Positions 41,701-50,965 of a stretch of DNA of 64,000 nucleotides are shown one piece after another; the first letter of the stretch is position 1, and every line of letters starts with the position of its first letter. Both the position numbers and the translations under genes were made by a program. Origin of the DNA: RGIG3701 sp031553595 (GTDB lineage Bacteria > Planctomycetota > Planctomycetia > Pirellulales > Thermoguttaceae); assembly GCA_031553595.1 (NCBI GenBank), contig JAVBLI010000007.1:1-64000 (forward strand), written 5' to 3'. The notes below the pieces were generated by a model. It was not told where the DNA came from. It saw only the letters and a list, made by a program, of their open reading frames with translations, and searched no databases.

Positions 41701-43887
41701 ATGTTGAAACGATGCGTTTTATTGTTGGGTTGTGTTTTGTGCCTTCCCCATTTGGCGGATGCGGCGAATTATACGTGGACGGGGAGTGGTTACGGGGAGG
41801 TGTGGTCGAACACCAGCTTATGGACGACGACCCCGCCCACCGGTGCGTACCCCGGCCTGGGCGATACCGCGAACGTCAGTTCCGGCATCGTGTCGGTCGA
41901 CACGGGCACGCCCTATGTTATCTCCGCCCTCAACAAGACGTTTTACCAGACCAATGCCAACATTAATTTGTCCGGCGAGGGTAGAATTTATGCTTACAAT
42001 AACAATAATTATCTGTATGGGATACAATTCGGTACGGTCAATGGGGCCAACATTTCTATCAAGCAGTCGGGCGGATATCTCCTTTCCTACTCCTTTATGG
42101 CGGGCACGGATCTGATCAACAGCGGTGCCTCGATCAATGTGGACTACACCATGACCCAGGGACAATTCCAGTCCAATGCGGCGATTTTCGGCCAGGGCAA
42201 CAATGTCAATTCGACCTTCACGGTTTCCGGATCGAGTGTGTATGGCTCAACGAATTACACGGATATCTACTCATCGAGTTTGCTTTTCGGAGTGGATGGC
42301 GGCACGGGAACGTTCACCATGACCGGCGGCCGGCTCCTCAGCATCGGATCCAATGGTTCCGGCTACGGCTTACACGGGATAACGTTGGGGGTCAACGGCG
42401 GCACGGGCTACATGACCTTTACCGGCAATGCCGTCTCGCCAGAAACTACCATGCTTTACACAGTCGGCGGAAATAACAACAGCAATCCTGCCACCGGCGG
42501 CACGGGATACGCCACCCACAGCGGCAACGCGTCCTTCGAAACGCGGCGTATGGTCATCGGAGATGCCGGGGCGACGGGAACCCTCAATCTGTCGACCGGA
42601 TATCTGCATGCCATCGAATCGGCGGTCATCGGCACCGGGGCCGGCAACGCCACGATGAATCAAACCTGCGGGGGCCTTTTCCAGATCGGCCCGTATAAAA
42701 TGATCATTGCGTCGGTCAACGAGGAAGGCGGCAGCATCGGAATTCAGGGCTATAACCCCAACTCCTACGGATTGTTTATCGGGGCCGAGCTTGCCAGCGG
42801 CGCTCAGGCAGTCTACAACATGCCCTGCGGAAATCTCCTTTCCTACGGCGACGTTTATGTCGGGTACATGTCAACCCCCAACGCCAGCTATAACGGATCG
42901 CTAGCCCAGTGGAACATCTCGAAAAATGCGGTGGCAAATATCGTTTTCGATACGGGTGGCCAACTCTCCGGCGACCTGCATATCGGCTATGTCACCGGCA
43001 TTGTCAACGACGGGACGCCCACGGCGAACCTGACCCAATCCGAAATAAACATCAACGGCGGCTCGCTTTCCGTTGTCGGAAATGTGATCGGCTATAACAA
43101 AAATAGTCATTTAAATATCTACGGCTCCAAAGCCGACCTCAACTTCGGCGGCCTCATAGTCAACAACCAGTCGACGAAAATGAAGCAACTGGACATCAAT
43201 TTCTTAATCGATTCCTACGGCGCGTCGACGATCAATGCAGGGACTGTCAACCTCACCGGCGAAACCCAGCCGCTGGACGTCAACATCCCCGGGTTCATCT
43301 CCTTGAAGGTCGATTATACCGATCTCATTCGCACGAGCTCGCTGACCAAGCAGTCGTCGGCCGCGCTATGGCAGGACAACACGCCGTTCAATTTCACGGA
43401 GAACCGGCTTATCGATTCGGGACAAACCGTGGTGCGTCTTGAAATCGCCAACAACCATCCGACGTGGAATATCATGGGAGTCTATAACATTTTCGACGAT
43501 GCCAACCCGATGGGCAAGGAGTCCGGGGCCGTGAAAGTCGCGGGAGAGTACAGCTACATCCAGGCGATTTTCAAGAACCTGGCAGGCGAAGTCGACGTGG
43601 AAACGGGGACACCGCTTTATGATCTGTTGATGGATTATCTCAACAACGCGGTCGTCGAGACGGGCGTGCACTTCGGCGCACTGACCGCGGACAGTTTCCT
43701 GCTCACCGGCCCTTATCTCAACGACAGCGGCTACGCATGGTTCGGATGGGATTTGTCGGAATTTAACGGCAAGTACGGTTCCAATGTGCTGCTTTACCAG
43801 TTCAACTCCGTCCCCGAGCCCGCCACCTGGATTATGCTGCTGCTGGGCGGAATGGTCGTCATGCTTCAGCGCCGCCGCCGGAAGTAA
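41701..43887 (+). CDS. PEP-CTERM surface/extracellular protein
   Basis: 728 residues. A signal peptide MLKRCVLLLGCVLCLPHLAD, cleaved about A-D-A-A, is followed by a Gly/Ser/Asn/Thr-rich beta-repeat body (for example GGTGTFTMTGGRLLSIGSNG, GGTGYMTFTGNAVSPETTML) and a C-terminal sorting tag SVPEPATWIMLLLGGMVVML followed by QRRRRRK. The tag (V-P-E-P-A-T, membrane helix, basic end) marks export and processing by an exosortase, which is not encoded here. AGAGAGGA stands before the ATG. The leader is long and AT-rich. It may coat cells or bind matrix (inference). Confidence 0.9.
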   Translation: MLKRCVLLLGCVLCLPHLADAANYTWTGSGYGEVWSNTSLWTTTPPTGAYPGLGDTANVSSGIVSVDTGTPYVISALNKTFYQTNANINLSGEGRIYAYNNNNYLYGIQFGTVNGANISIKQSGGYLLSYSFMAGTDLINSGASINVDYTMTQGQFQSNAAIFGQGNNVNSTFTVSGSSVYGSTNYTDIYSSSLLFGVDGGTGTFTMTGGRLLSIGSNGSGYGLHGITLGVNGGTGYMTFTGNAVSPETTMLYTVGGNNNSNPATGGTGYATHSGNASFETRRMVIGDAGATGTLNLSTGYLHAIESAVIGTGAGNATMNQTCGGLFQIGPYKMIIASVNEEGGSIGIQGYNPNSYGLFIGAELASGAQAVYNMPCGNLLSYGDVYVGYMSTPNASYNGSLAQWNISKNAVANIVFDTGGQLSGDLHIGYVTGIVNDGTPTANLTQSEININGGSLSVVGNVIGYNKNSHLNIYGSKADLNFGGLIVNNQSTKMKQLDINFLIDSYGASTINAGTVNLTGETQPLDVNIPGFISLKVDYTDLIRTSSLTKQSSAALWQDNTPFNFTENRLIDSGQTVVRLEIANNHPTWNIMGVYNIFDDANPMGKESGAVKVAGEYSYIQAIFKNLAGEVDVETGTPLYDLLMDYLNNAVVETGVHFGALTADSFLLTGPYLNDSGYAWFGWDLSEFNGKYGSNVLLYQFNSVPEPATWIMLLLGGMVVMLQRRRRK

Positions 43888-43906
43888 GTGGAAAAGTTGA
43901 TTAAGA

Positions 43907-44022
43907 AACAGCAGCCGGGAATGGAGCGAAGTGGAATGACCGGATAAGCACCCTCGAGTGTTTTCCCATTTCGATCCGGTCACTGCGCGTCACTGCGTTC
44001 CGCTGCATTCCCGGCTGCTGTT
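43907..44022. repeat. Palindromic intergenic element, copy 14
   Basis: Full-length: AACAGCAGCCGGGAATGGAG and GCATTCCCGGCTGCTGTT, inner TGACCGGATAAGC / TTCGATCCGGTCA. It lies between two convergent genes, 19 bp after the PEP-CTERM stop. Confidence 0.92.
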
Positions 44023-44066
44023 TTCATGCAAAACCAACCGGTTTGTGACGTGCGATTATGGCTCTG

Positions 44067-45071
44067 TCATTTCGCGTCCGGGGGCGGCGAGCCGAGCTTG
44101 CGGGCAATAACACTGACGATCATCAGTTGCAGGGCGTGGTAAATCATGATGGGCAGTAGCAGGATGCCCGCCTGGGAGGCGTCTTTCAGCAGGACGCGGG
44201 ACATGACCGTGCCGTGAACCAGGGATTTTTTGGAGCCGCAAAAGAGGACGGTGACGGTGTCTTCCCGAGGGAAACGCAGCACGCGGCAGAGGCCCAGGAG
44301 GATGGTGAAAACGGCGAAAAACAGGGCAACCATCCCCGCCGCGAGTACGGCGAGTTTCTGGAACGTGAAGCCAGCGAACATGTTTTCGCTGAAAGAGTGG
44401 CAGAAGGCGGTGTACACGATCAGCAGGATAATGCCCTGGTCGCAGCGGCGGAGCGTGCGGTCATATTTTTGCGAAAACCAGCCCAACGCCCCGTGCAGGA
44501 GGATGCCGGCGGTGACGGGGAGGATGACTTGCAGGGTGAGGGACACCAGCACGCCGGACAGGGGCATGCCGCCGCTGGCCGAGATGAAAATCTGCATCCA
44601 CAGCGGCGTGAGGAAAACGCCCAGAAGGCTGGAAATGCTGGCGTTAAAGATGGCGGCCGTGACGTTCCCCCGCGCGATGTTCACCATCACCACGGAGGAG
44701 GACACGGTGGAGGGCAGCGCCGCGACGAAAAAAATGCCCAGCCACAGCGTGTCATACCCGCCTTCCGCCTGGCGCCCGAACATGAACATCAGCGGCAGAA
44801 TCAGCAGCGGAAACAGGACGAACGTCGCCAGCTGAATCAGCACGTGCAGGCGGAAGTCGGCCAGGCCCGTGCGGATTTTTTCCCAGTTCAGGCGCAGGCC
44901 GTAAAAGAAAAAAATGACGCTCACGCCGTAATTCGCCACCGTGCTGAGCGAAAACAGATCGCGCGAACTGCCCGGCCGCGGATCCAGCCACGCAAGGAAA
45001 ATACACAAAAACAGCAGCAGGATGAAGGTGTCCAGGCCGAAACGTTTCAGGAAGGTCAGGGGATTCTGCAT
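44067..45071 (-). CDS. Bile acid:sodium symporter family transporter (YfeH-like)
   Basis: 334 residues from ATG at 45071 (MQNPLTFLKRFGLDTFILLL); ATG at 45083 is an alternative. About ten membrane segments, with the family motifs VSVIFFFYGLRLNWEKIRTG, FVAALPSTVSSSVVMVNIARG (the P-S-T-V-S-S-S sodium-binding crossover), and LFCGSKKSLVHGTVMSRVL. This YfeH/PF13593-type subfamily is conserved in bacteria; substrates are unknown, likely organic anions. It begins 26 bp after the stop of the large DUF4175-like gene on the same strand and may be in its operon. Confidence 0.88.
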   Translation of the reverse strand: MQNPLTFLKRFGLDTFILLLFLCIFLAWLDPRPGSSRDLFSLSTVANYGVSVIFFFYGLRLNWEKIRTGLADFRLHVLIQLATFVLFPLLILPLMFMFGRQAEGGYDTLWLGIFFVAALPSTVSSSVVMVNIARGNVTAAIFNASISSLLGVFLTPLWMQIFISASGGMPLSGVLVSLTLQVILPVTAGILLHGALGWFSQKYDRTLRRCDQGIILLIVYTAFCHSFSENMFAGFTFQKLAVLAAGMVALFFAVFTILLGLCRVLRFPREDTVTVLFCGSKKSLVHGTVMSRVLLKDASQAGILLLPIMIYHALQLMIVSVIARKLGSPPPDAK

Positions 45072-45096
45072 GAAGGGGTACACGGGTTAAAACTGC

Positions 45097-48000
45097 TTAA
45101 GGCTGCGTCCGCGCACTGTCACCCTCCCGGGCCAGGATGCGGAAATATTCTTCGATCATCGCGCGGTACGCCGGGGGCCATTCTTGCGGCGGAAGCGCTT
45201 CCATTTGTTTACGCATGCGCAGCGGAAGTTTCCCCCACTCGGACGGTGAAAGCGGCGGGTGAAATTCCGGCGGAACATCCGCCACATGCGGTTCCGGTGT
45301 GCCGTTCTGCGACTCTGGTGGCGTGTCATTTTCCGGTATCATTCCGGGAGTTGCGGGATCACTGTCACCGCCACCGGCATCCGCGTCCACCTCCACGAGC
45401 TGCACGTTTTCCGGGTCCTGACCGCGCCGCCGCAGGCAGGATTCCAGAGCCAAAACGATTTCCCGCTGGATGCCGGTGTTCAGCGGGCCGAGTTCATACT
45501 TCCGGAAAAGCGTCTCCACTTGCGCCATCTGCTCCAGAATGGACGAGAATGCGTCATTCCGTCTGCCGGTACCCTGCGGAGTGGTTTCCTCTGCATTTTC
45601 ATCCGCTTTTTCCACTGCGTTTCTTGCCGCCATCACCGCCGCGACATGCGCCCCGAGTGTGTTTTGCGCCAGCAGAAGCGTTTCACTCTGGCGCGCAAGC
45701 AGCGTTTCAGCGGCCTTCGCCAGTGCCTCCGTACTCAGCTCGGCTTCCGCCGCCGCCCGCGTGCGCGTCAGCGTTTCCTGCTGCATTTCCTTCAGAAGCT
45801 GGACGTCATAAACCGTCACCGGCGGGATTTCCGCCCCGGGCGCTTTTTCGCCGCCGCCGTTCTCCGGATTTTCATTTTTCGCCTGCCGTTTCTGCTCATC
45901 CAGCAGCGCCGGCACCTCATCCCCGGAAAACGCCACCGCCGCCAGCAGGAGTTTCAGACGTTCCAAAATCTGCGTCTGAGCCGGGGCTATTTTTTCAAAA
46001 ATCGCCGTGTGCGCGTCCGCATACGGAGCATCCGCACCCGAAAACGCCGCGTCCTCCGCGCGCCCGGCCTGCGCAAACTCTGCCCGTGACGCGTCCACCT
46101 CTTTCAGCACGCCCTCCAGCACCGCGTGCACGGAAACGGGCAGGCGAATTTCTTTCTTTTCATGCTCATTTTCACTTTTCACGCCGCGCAAAAACGGCGT
46201 CAGTTCCCGTGAAATTTCCGCCTGAATTTCCGCGAAATGCGCGCACTGCGCGCGAGCCTCCCCGGCGGTGAGCGCTTCCGGAGGCTGCGCAAAACCTGCG
46301 CACGCGGCGTGTAAAAAACGCTGATTTTCCGCGAATTTCTCCAATTTTTCCGCAAATTCCCGCATCCATTTCATCCGCGCCGACTCCACCTCCGCCACGC
46401 CTGACGCCCGCAGCCCGGCCTGTAATTCTCGCAAATAAAAAAACACTTTCCGCTGGAGTTCCGTCACCCGCGCGAGCTGATTCCGCTGCGCGGCGAGGAA
46501 AATCGCGTCTTTCTCGTCTTCCGGAAATGCGGGGAGTGCTTTCAGACGGGACAAAATTTCTGCCAGACGCTCAAAAATTCCGTACTGCCGGGGCATCACC
46601 GCATCCAGCTCCCACCGCGCGGCCGGTTCCAGAAAATCATAAAGAACGCCCGCGTTTTCCACATAAAGCGTTTCCGTCTCCGCCATGATTTCACGCTGGA
46701 GCATCTCCAGCCGCGCAAGCGTCGTCACATCTGCCACCGCATTTTCCGCCAGCATAAACCGCTGAATCATGGGAGTCAGCAGACGCACAATTTCCCATGT
46801 ACCATCCCGCAGCGCCGCGCGTGAAATTCCTGTTTCCCCGCTTTTCAGCCCATCCGTCACCGCCTGCTGAACCGCCGGCAGCCGTTCTTCGCGAATTTCG
46901 TCCAGCACCCGCCGCGTTTCCCGCACCCGCACGCTCAAGCCGCGCGACGATTCTCCGCCGGGAAGCGTGAACGTCATGTTTTCCTCCAGATCCGTCATCA
47001 TTTCCGTAAGCGCCACGCTCAGGGAATCCGTGTATTTCGGGTCCAGCAGACGCTCCGCGGTGAAAAAGAGTGCCTGAACCTCCCGCAGCGTGTCTCCCCC
47101 ACCCACCTCACGCGGCGTCCCCGCCTCCAGCTTCCGCGCCGCCTCCTGAAACAGCTCCGTCATGCGGCGAATTTCGTGCGTCACCTCCAGCCACCGGCGT
47201 GAAACCCGCGCGCCCATTTCTTCCGGCGAAATGACTTCCAGAAACACGTCCCCGCCCTCCGTCCGCTGCCGGAAACCGTCTTCCGCGTACGCCTGAAAGC
47301 GCACGGCCACCCCAGGCGCGAGGCGAATTTGCGTCAGATTCCACAAAAATCCGCGTTCCACCGCCCTCACATCCACCGCCACGTGCACGCCCGGCGCGGG
47401 CCAGAAGTCAAAATTCGTCCAGCGCTCTTTTTTCTTCGCAGGCGCGTCATCCGCAGACGGCGCATCCTCCGCCAGAACTTCACCCGCACGCTGAAGCATC
47501 CAGCGAAAGCCCATTTTTTGCAGGCCATAATCATCCCTGACACGCATTTTCATCTGCACCGCGGCGCTTGGCAGAATCATCCGTCCGGGCCGCGGTTCCA
47601 GAACCGTCACTCCCGGCGGCGCGTCCTCCAGCATCTCCATCCGCCACGTTTCCAGCCGCTGCGTGATGCCGTCCGCCGTCACCATTTCCAGCGCGTACTG
47701 GCACGACTGCCGGATTTCCAGATGAAACATCACCTGCCGGGGATTTTCCGCCCGGACGCGCCCCGTGGCCCACGTTCCATCACTCAGCAGAATCCGCGCG
47801 GACGCCAGCTCCCGGTCCGCCGTGGCGAGAATGCCCACCCGCGTGCCCGGCAGCCCGCGCAGCATCCACCCACCATCATACCACTGCCCGCCCTGCCCCG
47901 TGTACTCCGGCGGAATCACGCGAATCACGGAATTCACCAGGCACGGCCGGGGCCGCACACGCACCGCCAGCACGCCATCCGCCGCGTCCGCTTTTTCCCA

Positions 48001-48954
48001 CGAAAACGCCTCCCCGGGGGCACACGCCGCCACGCAAAAGCTTTCCGTCACCCGCGGAATCCGCACCCAAAACGCCCCATCCACCGGCTGGACACGAAAA
48101 AACTCCGGCTTTTCAGCAGACGGCAGCGTGTGCTCCGCCCCCGCCGCATTTTCTGTCCCCGCCGCACGGTTCGCGAAAACCGCCACGTTCACGTAATCCG
48201 GCGCCGCCGCACGGCCACTTTTTCGGCTCACCACCTCCACCCGAGCCAGGAAATCATCCCCGCGCAGCATTTCCGCCGGCGCTTCCGCCCAGCGGCACAT
48301 CCACCGCCCTGGCCAGCGTGCCTCCCCGAAAGTCGCCCAGCGCCGCACGGCCGCACGGGATTCTTCCGGGTAAAACACCGCCGTCAGGACGCACACCACC
48401 AGCACCGCCGCCACCGCCGCACGCATCCACCACCGCCGCCGCCAGAAATCTGCCTCAAACACCGCCGTCCGCAAGTCGCGCGAGGCGATTTCCGCATACG
48501 TCTCATCAATTACCGCTTTTCGCAGCTCGACTGAACCGGTTAAAACGCTAGCGCCGGGTCCAGCACCCCCGCTTCCACTGCCACCGCCATCATCCGCCGC
48601 GAGAAATTCCACCGCGCTGCCCAGCGTTCCCGGCACTGCCCCGTCCGCGGGGGGATTTTCCCGTAAAAAACGCACCGCGTCCATGTCCGTGCGGGGAAAT
48701 TTCCGCAAAAAACGCACCGCACGCACGCCGCACCACCCTGCCAGCGTCGCCGTCGCGCCCCAAAAAATCGGATACCACCCGGCCGCGTCCCACCCCAGTG
48801 CCCGGTGACACGCATAATCCGCCACCGAAATCGCCAGCACCGCCCCCACCGTGCCAAGAAACACCATCCCCGCCGCGAATTCTCCCGCCGTTCGCAGGAC
48901 GAATCGCCTCCAGGCACGCAGTTTTTCCTGAAGCGGTGCTCCCATGTTATTCAT
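45097..48954 (-). CDS. Very large membrane-anchored protein, DUF4175-like
   Basis: 1285 residues. Three membrane segments near the N-terminus (about 18-45 AGEFAAGMVFLGTVGAVLAI, 60-85 PIFWGATATLAGWCGVRAV, 175-198 MRAAVAAVLVVCVLTAVFY) precede a very long helical and acidic region. Repeated Ala/Glu-rich helices run through it. Late in the chain is GGDSDPATPGMIPENDTPPE, and it ends KQMEALPPQEWPPAYRAMIEEYFRILA, a C-terminal helix seen in planctomycete DUF4175-type proteins. No catalytic motif is recognised. In relatives this gene type often sits with MoxR/DUF58 genes, but here it lies in a run with two paralogous proteins and a transporter. Start could also be ATG at 48945. Confidence 0.55.
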   Translation of the reverse strand: MNNMGAPLQEKLRAWRRFVLRTAGEFAAGMVFLGTVGAVLAISVADYACHRALGWDAAGWYPIFWGATATLAGWCGVRAVRFLRKFPRTDMDAVRFLRENPPADGAVPGTLGSAVEFLAADDGGGSGSGGAGPGASVLTGSVELRKAVIDETYAEIASRDLRTAVFEADFWRRRWWMRAAVAAVLVVCVLTAVFYPEESRAAVRRWATFGEARWPGRWMCRWAEAPAEMLRGDDFLARVEVVSRKSGRAAAPDYVNVAVFANRAAGTENAAGAEHTLPSAEKPEFFRVQPVDGAFWVRIPRVTESFCVAACAPGEAFSWEKADAADGVLAVRVRPRPCLVNSVIRVIPPEYTGQGGQWYDGGWMLRGLPGTRVGILATADRELASARILLSDGTWATGRVRAENPRQVMFHLEIRQSCQYALEMVTADGITQRLETWRMEMLEDAPPGVTVLEPRPGRMILPSAAVQMKMRVRDDYGLQKMGFRWMLQRAGEVLAEDAPSADDAPAKKKERWTNFDFWPAPGVHVAVDVRAVERGFLWNLTQIRLAPGVAVRFQAYAEDGFRQRTEGGDVFLEVISPEEMGARVSRRWLEVTHEIRRMTELFQEAARKLEAGTPREVGGGDTLREVQALFFTAERLLDPKYTDSLSVALTEMMTDLEENMTFTLPGGESSRGLSVRVRETRRVLDEIREERLPAVQQAVTDGLKSGETGISRAALRDGTWEIVRLLTPMIQRFMLAENAVADVTTLARLEMLQREIMAETETLYVENAGVLYDFLEPAARWELDAVMPRQYGIFERLAEILSRLKALPAFPEDEKDAIFLAAQRNQLARVTELQRKVFFYLRELQAGLRASGVAEVESARMKWMREFAEKLEKFAENQRFLHAACAGFAQPPEALTAGEARAQCAHFAEIQAEISRELTPFLRGVKSENEHEKKEIRLPVSVHAVLEGVLKEVDASRAEFAQAGRAEDAAFSGADAPYADAHTAIFEKIAPAQTQILERLKLLLAAVAFSGDEVPALLDEQKRQAKNENPENGGGEKAPGAEIPPVTVYDVQLLKEMQQETLTRTRAAAEAELSTEALAKAAETLLARQSETLLLAQNTLGAHVAAVMAARNAVEKADENAEETTPQGTGRRNDAFSSILEQMAQVETLFRKYELGPLNTGIQREIVLALESCLRRRGQDPENVQLVEVDADAGGGDSDPATPGMIPENDTPPESQNGTPEPHVADVPPEFHPPLSPSEWGKLPLRMRKQMEALPPQEWPPAYRAMIEEYFRILAREGDSARTQP

Positions 48955-48962
48955 TATCTCCT

Positions 48963-49062
48963 GCAGAGCCGCAATCGTAAGATTGCGAAATCACAGCCAA
49001 AAACCAAAAAAATCCTCCGGCGAGGCAACTTCCTTTCCGCAATCTCACGATTGCGGCTCTGC
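48963..49062. repeat. MITE-like element with 25-bp terminal inverted repeats
   Basis: Arms at 48963-48987 and 49038-49062 begin GCAGAGCCGCAATCGTAAGA and match in inverted orientation at 24 of 25 positions. The left arm also holds an internal hairpin CGCAATC-GTAA-GATTGCG. It fills the gap between the paralogue stop (49065) and the start of the large gene (48954). Confidence 0.8.
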
Positions 49063-49064
49063 CG

Positions 49065-50801
49065 TCAGTTTTTCATGTGAATCAAATATTCATCTCGCCA
49101 CGAATACCGCGCAATCTGTGCCCGGGCCGTGTCACCGTTCGTGTAATAAAGGTGAAATCCGCCGCCTTCCGGTTCATACTTTATCGCCTGCACCGCGACT
49201 TCATGTTCTCTGATGTGAAAAATATACGGAATGTCCCTCGGCGGAAACGCCACCTCCGCGACAAACTCCGGCGCCAGCGCCGCGAGTGTTTCCGGATACG
49301 CGCCATGTTCCATTTTATATCTTTTCAGGGCCAGTGCCAGCCGGGTCAGGTGGAAACGGTGCATCCGTTTCAGCACAGCCATGTATCCAAGCTCATTCGT
49401 CGGCCAAAACACGGTGAAAATAAACTCCCCCACCGTCCGCGAGCGGAATGTGCATAACCCGACCGCCCGGGTGAACTCATTCGGGCATGTGTTTACCAAT
49501 TTCTCGCTGTGCCGGTCATCGTACCGTAATTCCGCCAGGGCCGCGTAACTTTTCGTCGCGACGTTCGGGTCGATCACGAACATGAAGCGGGCCATATTTG
49601 TATTATCGCCGAATTTGGCCATTTTCCCCAGGAATTCATACGCGCACCAGTCGCCGATCATCACCGCGTTGCGGAACGAAATCGGCCGGGGTTGTGAATC
49701 CATCATCGCAGTGAGCTGGGCCAACTGTTCCGCCGAGCAGATGTTCCGGGCCAGCAGCCCCTGCGTCGCCTCCATCGCCAGACTGACACACGCGCCGGCG
49801 GCGAACTGCGGAATCAGGTCCGGCATCCGCCCCATGTGCCCCGCCAGACGGTAAATCGACTCGATATCCGCCAGCGCCGTTTCCGCGTCGCCGTCATGAA
49901 TATTCATGACCGCACGCATCACGAAACCGTAAGCCAGGTCTTTTTGAAACCCCACACCATTCCGCGTCGCTTCGATCAGCGGTTGATCGTCCGCCTCCTT
50001 CAAAAACGGCATGAAATACCGCGGCTTGCGCACCGCCACCGCCGCCATGTCCAGTACCGGCGACTGCTTCCGCACCCACTGGGCCAGCTCCGGAAACTGC
50101 TGCCCGCTCCACCCCGTCTCGTAAAACAGCTCGTCATGCAGCGCGTCCATCGCCCTCTCAAAATCCCAGTCCGAAACTCTCTCCTCCCACACCGGGGCGC
50201 GAAGGCTGTGCTGTTGGGCGAAACGCTGCATCCGCTGTTTGATTTCCTCCTCGCCGGGGTAAGTGTCCTCATCCGCATCCTCGGCCACAGTCGGCTTCTC
50301 CGCGTAAAACGATTCCCGCATCCGGTCACGATACGCGTCAAGCACCTCGTGGGGCAAAACATACGGCTCGTCGGGTGTCTTCACCTCTTCGGGCTTCAGG
50401 GCCAGATGCCGGCAGTATTCCGCCCAGTATGCCGCACGGTCAATCTCCGCACCATTTTCCGGCAACGGGCTCATGATGGTAAGGGACTGACCGTCGTCAC
50501 CCAAAACACTCTCGCCCAGCTCCCGCACCACATCCCGCCAGGCGTTCTCCTCCGTAATTTCACTCACCTCCGGGAACAGGATTTCATACGCTTTCACGTA
50601 ATCCACGGCCTTACCGTCCGCCCGCAGCGGAATCTCCACCCCGGGCGGAAGCGCCGTGAGGCCCGTGTTCTCCCGCGTGATTCTTAACGGCCCGCTGAAC
50701 ACGCCGCAATAATACATCACCCCCAGCACGAGTGCCGCGAGTATCACCCACCGCTTCCATTTCCGCCACGGTTTGGTGTCCTTTTTTTGTAATTCCGTCA
50801 T
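49065..50801 (-). CDS. Membrane-anchored protein of unknown function, tandem paralogue A
   Basis: 578 residues from ATG at 50801 (AGGAGAATTTG upstream). A longer frame to 50924 would translate palindromic element copy 15 and is rejected. A cytoplasmic basic N-terminus is followed by one membrane helix (WVILAALVLGVMYYCGVFSG) and a long extracytoplasmic helical region. Motifs shared with paralogue B are SGPLRITRENTGLTALPPGV, EIPLRADG, DYVKAYEILFPEVSEI and, near the C-terminus, HLTRLALALKRYKMEHGAYP followed by ETLAALAPEFVAEVAFP. The last motif recurs in planctomycete proteins I recall as lacking an assigned function. It is the second of two adjacent copies. Confidence 0.7.
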   Translation of the reverse strand: MTELQKKDTKPWRKWKRWVILAALVLGVMYYCGVFSGPLRITRENTGLTALPPGVEIPLRADGKAVDYVKAYEILFPEVSEITEENAWRDVVRELGESVLGDDGQSLTIMSPLPENGAEIDRAAYWAEYCRHLALKPEEVKTPDEPYVLPHEVLDAYRDRMRESFYAEKPTVAEDADEDTYPGEEEIKQRMQRFAQQHSLRAPVWEERVSDWDFERAMDALHDELFYETGWSGQQFPELAQWVRKQSPVLDMAAVAVRKPRYFMPFLKEADDQPLIEATRNGVGFQKDLAYGFVMRAVMNIHDGDAETALADIESIYRLAGHMGRMPDLIPQFAAGACVSLAMEATQGLLARNICSAEQLAQLTAMMDSQPRPISFRNAVMIGDWCAYEFLGKMAKFGDNTNMARFMFVIDPNVATKSYAALAELRYDDRHSEKLVNTCPNEFTRAVGLCTFRSRTVGEFIFTVFWPTNELGYMAVLKRMHRFHLTRLALALKRYKMEHGAYPETLAALAPEFVAEVAFPPRDIPYIFHIREHEVAVQAIKYEPEGGGFHLYYTNGDTARAQIARYSWRDEYLIHMKN

Positions 50802-50822
50802 CAAATTCTCCTGAGCCGTAAA

Positions 50823-50938
50823 AACAGTAGCCGGGAATGCAGCGGAACGCAGTGACGCGGAATGACCGGATAGAATCGCCGAGGCTTTTTCCACTTCCGA
50901 TCCGGCCATTCCGCTACGCTCCATTCCCGGCTGCTGCT
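50823..50938. repeat. Palindromic intergenic element, copy 15
   Basis: AACAGTAGCCGGGAATGCAG and CCATTCCCGGCTGCTGCTCC ends, inner TGACCGGATAGAATCGCCG / CCGATCCGGCCATTCC. It sits between the two tandem paralogues. Confidence 0.9.
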
Positions 50939-50965
50939 CCTGGACACATCCACTTGATTATGACG

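Noticed and set aside
45259..48534. Long plus-strand frames opposite the 1285-residue protein
   Set aside because: They are shadows of a GC-rich gene. The minus-strand protein has plausible membrane helices and a recognised C-terminal motif, the reverse frames do not.
50802..50924. N-terminal extension of paralogue A to 50924
   Set aside because: The extension is the translation of palindromic element copy 15. The ATG at 50801 has a ribosome site and restores similarity to paralogue B from the start.
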